This document shows, piece by piece, positions 33,754 through 40,043 of a stretch of 64,000 nt of DNA (position 1 is its first letter; the number at the start of each line of letters is the position of its first letter). The notes below the pieces were generated by a model, which worked only from the letters and a program-made list of their open reading frames with translations, made no database searches and was not told the origin of the DNA. Both the position numbers and the translations under genes were made by a program. Origin of the DNA: Amycolatopsis australiensis (GTDB lineage: Bacteria > Actinomycetota > Actinomycetes > Mycobacteriales > Pseudonocardiaceae); NCBI RefSeq assembly GCF_900119165.1, contig NZ_FPJG01000006.1, positions 5,704,001 through 5,768,000 of the forward strand, read 5' to 3'.

Positions 33754-35010
33754 ATGAAGGGGCTGCTGCTGCGGCTGTCCGGGCTCGACGCCGACGCCGA
33801 GAACGCCGTGCGGGTGATCGGGTTCTTCGACCGCCTGATCACCGGTCACGCGGGCCCGGACGGGCTGGTCCGCAGCACGGCGGAGCTGGCGGGCTGCCCG
33901 GTGGGCGTGCACGCGCCGGGCCAGGGGCTGTCGCTGCGCGCGGAGCCGGGCGAGGACGTCACGACCCCGGGAGCACCGCCCCCGGGAGCGGCCACGCGCA
34001 CGCTCGAGGGCGGCATCCAGGTGTGGGTGGCCAGGGCCGGGGCCCCGATCCCCCTCGACGACATGCTGCTGGAGAGGTTCGCGATAGCGACGGCGATCCT
34101 CCTGGGCCAGGGCGGCGTGCCGCGTCCCGAGCTGGGCGACCCGGCGCTGGTGGAGCTGGTGCTGTCGGCGGACGCGGGCACCGCGGAGCGGTCGCGGGCG
34201 CTGCACCTGCTGGGCATCCCGCCGACGAGCCGCCTGCGCGTGCTGGCGGGGATCGGGCTCGAGGGAGCCGCCGGGCGGTCGGCCGAACTGGGCGGGGTGC
34301 GGGCGGTTCTGGCGGACGGGACGTCGGCGCGCGGCTGGATGCGCGACGGGGGCTCAGTGCAGCCCGGTGACGCGGTGGCCGGCGCGCTCGCCGACGGCCG
34401 CCCGGCGGGCCGCTCCGCGCAGCCCGGTGGCGCGGTGGCCCACCCGCTCACCAACGGCCGCTCGCCGCAACCGGACCGCGCGATGCCCACCCAACTCGCC
34501 AACGGGCCCGCAGTCCGCTCCCCGCTACCGGGCAGCGCCGTCTTCGGTGCGCTGCCCGAGGGCGCCCGCGTGGGCGTCGGGCCGGAGGTCGCGGCCATCG
34601 ATGCCGCGCGCTCGTGGGCCGGGGCACGGACCGCCTTGCGGTTCACCTCCGCCGCCGAGCCCGTCGTCTTCTCCGACCGGCTCGGCAGTCTCGCCGCCCT
34701 CGCCGGGAAGCTCACCACGGCCGACTTCGCCGAGCTGGCCGACGTCCACGCGCTCGACCGGCTCGCCGCCGAACCCCACGGCGCCGACACCCTCGCCGCC
34801 CTCGATGCCTTGTGTGCCACCGGTTCCGCGCGCAAGGCCGCCGCCGTCCTGCACCGGCACCACAGCACCATGCCCGCCCGGCTCGCCCGTGCCGAAGCCG
34901 TTCTCGGGTTCGAGGTCGACTCGCCCGGCGGGCGGTTCCGGCTGCACCTCGCGCTCATGCTGCGCCGGCTGCGGGACAACACCGTCCTCAATGGACACGA
35001 GTCTCGATGA
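33754..35010 (+). CDS. PucR C-terminal HTH-type regulator with repeat insertion
   Basis: A 418-residue protein with the general order of short PucR-like regulators: sensor-like N-terminus and a terminal helix-turn-helix (AAVLHRHHSTMPARLARAEAVLGFEVDSP...RLHLALMLRRLRDN). The middle (about residues 203-275) is a low-complexity insertion made of four degenerate repeats beginning QPGDAVA, QPGGAVA, QPDRAMP and LPGSAVF. The last 23 bp overlap the convergent LysR gene. Start ATG 33754. Probably a transcription factor; its target and signal are unknown. Confidence 0.75.
   Translation: MKGLLLRLSGLDADAENAVRVIGFFDRLITGHAGPDGLVRSTAELAGCPVGVHAPGQGLSLRAEPGEDVTTPGAPPPGAATRTLEGGIQVWVARAGAPIPLDDMLLERFAIATAILLGQGGVPRPELGDPALVELVLSADAGTAERSRALHLLGIPPTSRLRVLAGIGLEGAAGRSAELGGVRAVLADGTSARGWMRDGGSVQPGDAVAGALADGRPAGRSAQPGGAVAHPLTNGRSPQPDRAMPTQLANGPAVRSPLPGSAVFGALPEGARVGVGPEVAAIDAARSWAGARTALRFTSAAEPVVFSDRLGSLAALAGKLTTADFAELADVHALDRLAAEPHGADTLAALDALCATGSARKAAAVLHRHHSTMPARLARAEAVLGFEVDSPGGRFRLHLALMLRRLRDNTVLNGHESR
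34360..34565 (+). repeat. In-frame degenerate repeat inside the PucR-like gene
   Basis: Repeat starts fall at 34360, 34420, 34468 and 34525 (spacings 60, 48 and 57 bp, all multiples of three). The first two copies share CAGCCCGGTG and GCGGTGGCC; later copies are more diverged. It inserts about 70 extra residues rich in Ala, Gly and Pro. Confidence 0.65.
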
Positions 35011-35872
35011 GGTCGAGCAGCGTCCGCAGGGCACGGCTCGGTTCCTTCGACCCCGACGTGACGACGTTGAGCGGCCAGTCCAGTCCCGCGCCCGCCAGGG
35101 GCCGCACCACGACGTCCGGCTCGTCCGGCGCCGTCGTCTCCGGGACGACCGCGATGCCGAGCCCCGCCCGGACGTAACCGGGCACCGTGCGCAGGTCGGC
35201 CACCTCTACCGTGACCCGCCGCGGTGAGCCGAGCGCGTCGAACGCGCGGTCCATCGCCACCCGGTTGCCGAACCCTCGCGGCGTGTCGATGAACGACTCG
35301 CCGGCCAGGTCCGCCAGCCGCACCGCCCGCCGCGGCGCCAGCCGGTGGGTGGCCGGGAGCAGCGCGACGAACGGCCGCGTCTCCACCCGCAGCACCTCCA
35401 GGCCGGCCAGATCCGCCTCGGGCAGGCCCACCACCGCCAGGTCGAGCCGCCCCTGCCGCACCTCCTCGGCGAGCCCGGTCGACCCGGTGATCGACACCGT
35501 CACGTGGATGTCGACACGCGGGTGACGCCGGTGGAACGCGCCCAGCAGCGCGGGCAGGTCCACCCCGCCGATCGACGTCAGCGTGCCGATCCGCAGGCTG
35601 CCGCGCAGCCCTTGGGACGCCTCCTGGACGGTCGCGCGGGCACGTTCGAGAGCCTCGATCGCGCTCTTCGCTTCCGGCAGGAACGCCGCGCCGGCCGCCG
35701 ACAGGGCGACCCGGCGGGTCGAGCGGTCGAACAGCCGGGTGCCGAGCTCCGTCTCCAGGGCGCGGACGGCGGCCGACACCGTGGACTGGACGGCGAACAT
35801 CCGCTGCGCGGCCCGGGTGAAGCTGAGCTCCTCGGCCACGGCGACGAAGTACTCGAGCTGACGGGTCTCCAT
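34988..35872 (-). CDS. LysR-family transcriptional regulator
   Basis: A 294-residue LTTR. The winged helix-turn-helix covers residues 1-60 (LEYFVAVAEELSFTRAAQRMFAVQSTVSAAVRALETELGTRLFDR), followed by a substrate-binding domain. The second ATG (35872) is preferred because AGGA then sits 9 nt upstream; the first ATG (35878) lies inside a LysR box. It diverges from the MFS exporter gene and is likely its regulator. The 3' end overlaps the convergent PucR-like gene by 23 bp. Confidence 0.92.
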   Translation of the reverse strand: METRQLEYFVAVAEELSFTRAAQRMFAVQSTVSAAVRALETELGTRLFDRSTRRVALSAAGAAFLPEAKSAIEALERARATVQEASQGLRGSLRIGTLTSIGGVDLPALLGAFHRRHPRVDIHVTVSITGSTGLAEEVRQGRLDLAVVGLPEADLAGLEVLRVETRPFVALLPATHRLAPRRAVRLADLAGESFIDTPRGFGNRVAMDRAFDALGSPRRVTVEVADLRTVPGYVRAGLGIAVVPETTAPDEPDVVVRPLAGAGLDWPLNVVTSGSKEPSRALRTLLDLIETRVH

Positions 35873-35876
35873 ATCC

Positions 35877-35891
35877 ATCGATCCTAGCGAT
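35877..35891. promoter_or_regulatory. LysR box ATC-N9-GAT
   Basis: ATC at 35877-35879 and GAT at 35889-35891 flank nine bases, giving the T-N11-A palindrome of LysR-type binding sites. It lies directly upstream of the preferred lysR start and in the region shared with the divergent MFS gene, fitting autoregulation plus control of the exporter. Confidence 0.55.
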
Positions 35892-35979
35892 AACTCCGAC
35901 CACGACTTTTCGTTGGACGTGGTGAGTCGGCGGGGACATCGTGGTGGGCGGAAGATCCCTGCGGTCCCGGAAGGTCCCG

Positions 35980-37167
35980 ATGTCCCTCACCCTGTCCCCG
36001 GCGCGGTTCCGCGTGAGCCACGGCCTGGGTTTCCGCGTCGTCGCGGTCGCGTTCGCGACGGCGCTCGCGTTCTCCACCGTCCCGACGCCGCTCTACACGC
36101 TCTACCAGCAGCGCGACGGCTTCCCGGCCTTCCTCGTCACGGTGGTCTTCGCCGCGTACGCGGTCGGCGTGATGCTGAGCCTGTACCTGGCCGGGCACGT
36201 CAGCGACTGGCTGGGCCGCCGCCGCGTGCTCGTCGCCGGGCTGCTGGCCGAGGCGCTCTCGGCGGCGATGTTCCTGCTCTGGCCGGAGGTGCCGGGCCTG
36301 ATCGTCGCGCGGCTGGTGAGCGGCGCCGGGATCGGCGCGATCACGGCCACCGCGACCGCGCACCTGTCCGAGCTGCGGCCGCAGGGCCGGCCCGGCCTCG
36401 TCGCGACCGTGGTGAACGCCGGCGGCCTGGCACTCGGCCCGCTGGTGGGCGGGCTGTTCGCGCAGTACGCGGGCCTGCCGCTGCGAACACCGTTCGCCGT
36501 GTTCCTGGTGGTGCTGCTCGGCGAGGCGATCGTGGTGAGCCTGGTGCCGGAGACGGTCGAGCGGCGGGAGGAGCGTCCGGCGTACCGGCCGCAGCGGCTT
36601 TCCCTGCCGTCGGCCGCACGGGCGGAGTTCACCGGTGCCGCGACCGGCGCGTTCGCCGCGTTCGCCCTCAGCGGCCTGTTCATGGCGCTCTCCCCCGCCT
36701 TGCTGGCGCACGAACTGCACCAGCCGTCGCGGCTGCTCGCCGGGCTGGCGCCGTTCACCATGCTCGGCAGTGCCGCACTCGCCCAGCTCGGGTTCGCCCG
36801 GCTGGCGACGCGTCCGCAGCTGCGCTCCGGCTACGCGCTGATGGGCGCCGGCCTGGTGCTGCTGCCGGTGTCGGCGTTCGCCGGTTCGCTTCCGCTGTTC
36901 TTCGGCGCGAGCGTGCTCGCCGGCGCCGGGTTCGGGCTGGGTTTCCGGGCCGCGGTCGCCGCGGTGGCCGCGCTCGCGGACGAGGGCACCCGCGGGGAGG
37001 TGCTCGCCGCGCTGTTCCTGGCCGCGTACGCGGGTCTGGTGCTGCCGGTGCTGCTCATCGGCCTGGCCATGCTGGCCGCGTCCGGGCCGGTGGTGCTGGC
37101 CGGGTTCGCGGTCCTGGAACTGGCGCTGCTCGGCTGGTCGGCCCGCCGGACCCTCGGGCGGGCATAG
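35980..37167 (+). CDS. Major facilitator superfamily transporter
   Basis: A 395-residue MFS permease with twelve predicted membrane segments and the loop 2-3 signature GHVSDWLGRRRVLVAG. The ATG at 35980 is preferred (AAGG upstream) over a GTG at 35941. Divergence from a LysR gene suggests an inducible drug or metabolite exporter. The universal stress protein gene follows after 9 bp, so they may be co-transcribed. Confidence 0.9.
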   Translation: MSLTLSPARFRVSHGLGFRVVAVAFATALAFSTVPTPLYTLYQQRDGFPAFLVTVVFAAYAVGVMLSLYLAGHVSDWLGRRRVLVAGLLAEALSAAMFLLWPEVPGLIVARLVSGAGIGAITATATAHLSELRPQGRPGLVATVVNAGGLALGPLVGGLFAQYAGLPLRTPFAVFLVVLLGEAIVVSLVPETVERREERPAYRPQRLSLPSAARAEFTGAATGAFAAFALSGLFMALSPALLAHELHQPSRLLAGLAPFTMLGSAALAQLGFARLATRPQLRSGYALMGAGLVLLPVSAFAGSLPLFFGASVLAGAGFGLGFRAAVAAVAALADEGTRGEVLAALFLAAYAGLVLPVLLIGLAMLAASGPVVLAGFAVLELALLGWSARRTLGRA

Positions 37168-37176
37168 AGTCGGCCG

Positions 37177-38028
37177 ATGACCGCTGCAGCCGCGCCGATC
37201 GTCACCGGGGTGGACGGGTCGGCCGAGTCGCTCGACGCCGTCCGCTGGGCCGCCCGGACCGCCTGCCTGCGGGACGCGCCGCTCGAGATCGTGCACGCCC
37301 TCGACGTCCCGGCGCTCCTCGCGGGCGGCGTGGTTCCGCCGCCGGAGGAAATGGTCGACGCGCTGCGCGCCCGCGGGCGGCGGGCGTTGCGGACCGCGCG
37401 GGAACTGGCTGCCGCCCAAGGCGTTCCCGGCGCGGCGACCCGGCTCGACCCCGACCGCGCCGCCCAGGCGCTGATCGAAGCGTCCCGCACGGCGGCGCTG
37501 CTCGTCGTCGGCGCGGCCGGGCACGGCAGGCTCACCGGCCTGCTCGCCGGGTCGGTCGCCGCCGCCGTCGGAACGCACGCGCGGTGCGACACGGTGGTGG
37601 TCCGCGGCGACAGCTGGGACGAGCCCGGCGCCGTCGAGCGGCCGATCGTCACCGGCGTCGACGGCAGCGAAGCCGGCCGCCGGGTCCTCGCGGCCGCGCT
37701 CGCCGAAGCGCGATGGCGGCGGGCTCCCCTGGTCGTGCTGCACGCTTGGGCGGACACGCCGCCCCCGCACGCGGACCCGCGGTATGTCACCGAGGCGGGA
37801 CACCGGCTGCTCGGCGAGTGGCTGCCGGACACCGGCGACGTGGACGTCGAGCAGGTCGTCGTCCACGCGCACCCGCGGCGGGAGCTGATCGAGCGCAGCG
37901 GCGCGGCACAGCTGGTGGTGCTGGGCGACCGCGGCCGCGGCGGCTTTCCCGGGCTGCTGCTCGGCTCGACCGGCCAGGCCCTGCTGCACCACGCGGCGTG
38001 CCCGGTCCTGCTGGTCCGCACGAGGTGA
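37177..38028 (+). CDS. Universal stress protein, two UspA domains
   Basis: A 283-residue tandem UspA protein. Domain 1 (residues 1-140) begins PIVTGVDGSAESLDAVRWAART and ends with GAAGHGRLTGLLAGSVAAAV. Domain 2 (about 148-283) begins PIVTGVDGSEAGRRVLAAAL and ends with LGDRGRGGFPGLLLGSTGQALLHHAACPVLLV. G-2x-G-9x-G-S/T ATP-binding motifs are visible in both. Such proteins in actinomycetes respond to hypoxia and stationary phase. Start ATG 37177, 9 bp after the MFS gene. Confidence 0.93.
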   Translation: MTAAAAPIVTGVDGSAESLDAVRWAARTACLRDAPLEIVHALDVPALLAGGVVPPPEEMVDALRARGRRALRTARELAAAQGVPGAATRLDPDRAAQALIEASRTAALLVVGAAGHGRLTGLLAGSVAAAVGTHARCDTVVVRGDSWDEPGAVERPIVTGVDGSEAGRRVLAAALAEARWRRAPLVVLHAWADTPPPHADPRYVTEAGHRLLGEWLPDTGDVDVEQVVVHAHPRRELIERSGAAQLVVLGDRGRGGFPGLLLGSTGQALLHHAACPVLLVRTR

Positions 38029-38086
38029 GGGAAGCGGGACGGAAGCGGCACCGGGCAAGATGGCCCGGACCGACCGGGAGGAACCC

Positions 38087-38494
38087 ATGAAGACTGCGCT
38101 GCGGGCCGGGCTCGTCGCAATCCTGGCCACGGCCCTGGCGGCCCCGGCCGGGGCGGCGACCGTCAAGCAGGTGACGAACACCTGCCACGCCGGCGCCTTC
38201 ACCGGCGAGCTGACCCTGCGGTACGAAACAACGGCCGGCTACCACCACCCGCTGGGCGCGAGCACGGTGTCGGGCCCGTACATCGGCGGCTCGGGCACGC
38301 AGCTGCTGCGGATTTCGTACAGCGACGGCGGGCCGACGCACATGGTGTATTCGCGGACGAGCCCGGTGACGGACGGGGAGCACCAGGAGACGCTGCCTGC
38401 CGGGCCGGCGATCCCCGTGACCGCCCGTGGGACGGCATCGGCGAAGTTCGACAGCGGCACGGCTTCCTGCACGGCGGCGGTGCCGATCAGCTAG
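38087..38494 (+). CDS. Small secreted protein of unknown function
   Basis: A 135-residue exported protein. Signal peptide MKTALRAGLVAILATALAAPAGAA with cleavage near residue 23; the mature part is about 110 residues with two Cys (in TNTCHAG and TASCTAA) positioned to form a disulfide linking the ends. ATG 38087 with GGGAGGA upstream. No family recognised. Confidence 0.75.
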   Translation: MKTALRAGLVAILATALAAPAGAATVKQVTNTCHAGAFTGELTLRYETTAGYHHPLGASTVSGPYIGGSGTQLLRISYSDGGPTHMVYSRTSPVTDGEHQETLPAGPAIPVTARGTASAKFDSGTASCTAAVPIS

Positions 38495-38570
38495 CCGCAG
38501 TCGCCGGACGGGATCGCCGGGAGATCGGGTGGCGCCGGGTCGGCGGAACGGACGTCGAGCCAACCGGCGT

Positions 38571-38924
38571 TCACCGCGCCGCGAGCTCCGGCTCGTCGTT
38601 CACCACCTGGAACAGCGGGCCCACCGCCGCCAGGTCCAGCGCGCGCCGCACGATGCGGGACGGCTTCAGGACCAGGTCGATTCCCGCGTCCGCGCACTTC
38701 GCCCGCAGCCGGCCCAGCGCCGCCACCCCCGTGACGCCGCAGAAGCCCACTCCCAGCAGGTCCAGCTCCAGCCGTTCCGGTAGTTCCGCCACGATTTCGT
38801 CGAGCTTCGCGTCCAGGCGGGGCCGGGTGGTCATGTCGAGGTCGCCCGTCACGGTGACCCGCGCCGTGCCCCGCCGGGGGTGGGCGGTCGTCACGGTCAG
38901 CAGGAGGGCGGACAGGTCGGTCAT
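38571..38924 (-). CDS. STAS-domain protein with altered phosphorylation site
   Basis: A 117-residue STAS domain (ARVTVTGDLDMTTRPRLDAKLDEI, ERLELDLLGVGFCGVTGVAALGRL). In antagonists of the SpoIIAA type the segment reads D-S-S/T-G; here it reads G-V-T-G, so the regulatory Ser is missing. It may be constitutively active or bind a different partner. ATG 38924 with AAGGAG 7 nt upstream. It converges with the secreted-protein gene. Confidence 0.85.
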   Translation of the reverse strand: MTDLSALLLTVTTAHPRRGTARVTVTGDLDMTTRPRLDAKLDEIVAELPERLELDLLGVGFCGVTGVAALGRLRAKCADAGIDLVLKPSRIVRRALDLAAVGPLFQVVNDEPELAAR

Positions 38925-39106
38925 CGACGTTCTCCTTCCACGCGGGGTCACCGGCTGGTGATCGACTTCTACCCGATCGGCGCCGTCACCAAACCTGGCG
39001 GAAATCCCCGTTTCCGGGGTTAACGCCCCGGCGGCCGGGAATGCGCTGGCTTCCGGCCATCGGTTCCGCCCCGGGAACCACCGGCGCCGACGAAAGGGAC
39101 CACCGC

Positions 39107-39973
39107 GTGTTCCGACACACCAAGCTCCTGCAGTTCGAAGCCAAGCCAGAGAAGCCGGACCCCGTCTACGCGCACAAGCTCCAGGAACTCATCGGGGGCG
39201 CCTTCGGCGAGATGACGGTGACGATGCAGTACCTGTTCCAGGGCTGGAACTGCCGCATCGAAGGCAAGTACAAGGACCTCATCATGGACACCGCGACCGA
39301 GGAGATCGGGCACGTCGAAATGCTCGCCACCATGGTCGCCCGCCTCCTCGAAGGCGCACCGGCCACGGCCACGGCGGAAGCGGTGAAGGACCCGGTGATG
39401 GCGGCGGTGCTCGGCGGGATGGACCCGCAGCAGGCGATCGTCGCCGGCGGCGGGGCCCTGCCCGCCGACAGCAACGGCTATCCCTGGAACGGCAAGTACA
39501 TCGTCGCCTCCGGCAACCTCCTCGCCGACTTCCGCGCCAACGCCGCCGCCGAGGCGCAAGGCCGCCTGCAGACCGCCCGGCTGTACAACATGACCGACGA
39601 CCCGGGTGTCAAAGCGATGCTGAAGTTCAACCTCGCCCGCGACACCGTGCACCAGCGGCAGTGGCTGGCCGCGATCGAAGAACTGAAGGCCGACGGCCTC
39701 GAGGACGACGTCGCACCCAACGCCCTCCTCGACGAAGAAGACCAGACGCACAACCACACGATCTGGCACCTCTCCGACGGTCCCGACGGCGCCAAGGGCA
39801 CCAGCTGGACCACCGGCGCGGGCATCGAGTACCTCATGGACCCCCAGCCCCTCGGCGGCCCGGGCACCGCGCCGAAGCCCGACCCGGCGCTCTACGGCAC
39901 CTACGCGCCGCTGCAGGACGCCAAGGGCACCGCGAAAGGCAAGGCCAAGGAAGTCAAGAACAAGCTGACCTGA
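39107..39973 (+). CDS. Manganese catalase
   Basis: A 288-residue dimanganese catalase that disproportionates hydrogen peroxide. All five metal ligands can be placed: Glu35 (GGAFGE), Glu66 and His69 (EEIGHVE), Glu149 (AAAEAQG) and His182 (RDTVHQR), matching the spacing known for the Lactobacillus and Thermus enzymes. The C-terminus is a Lys-rich tail. Start GTG 39107 with GAAAGGGA upstream. Monocistronic, ended by a long hairpin. Confidence 0.95.
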   Translation: MFRHTKLLQFEAKPEKPDPVYAHKLQELIGGAFGEMTVTMQYLFQGWNCRIEGKYKDLIMDTATEEIGHVEMLATMVARLLEGAPATATAEAVKDPVMAAVLGGMDPQQAIVAGGGALPADSNGYPWNGKYIVASGNLLADFRANAAAEAQGRLQTARLYNMTDDPGVKAMLKFNLARDTVHQRQWLAAIEELKADGLEDDVAPNALLDEEDQTHNHTIWHLSDGPDGAKGTSWTTGAGIEYLMDPQPLGGPGTAPKPDPALYGTYAPLQDAKGTAKGKAKEVKNKLT

Positions 39974-39977
39974 CCCG

Positions 39978-40043
39978 CCGGAAATCCGTGAACGCCGCCT
40001 TCAGGGACACCAGGTCCCTGAAGGCGGCATTCACGGATTCCGG
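39978..40043. terminator. Long bidirectional hairpin between Mn-catalase and GH35 genes
   Basis: Arms 39978-40008 and 40014-40043 pair over about 30 positions with one extra A in the left arm, one mismatch and a 5-nt loop. The stop codon of the GH35 gene lies inside the right arm. It is much longer than needed for termination and looks like a dispersed element; compare 23899-23936. Confidence 0.75.

Noticed and set aside
35941..35979. GTG at 35941 as MFS start
   Set aside because: It adds 13 residues with no family support; the ATG at 35980 has AAGG upstream and begins a standard MFS N-terminus.
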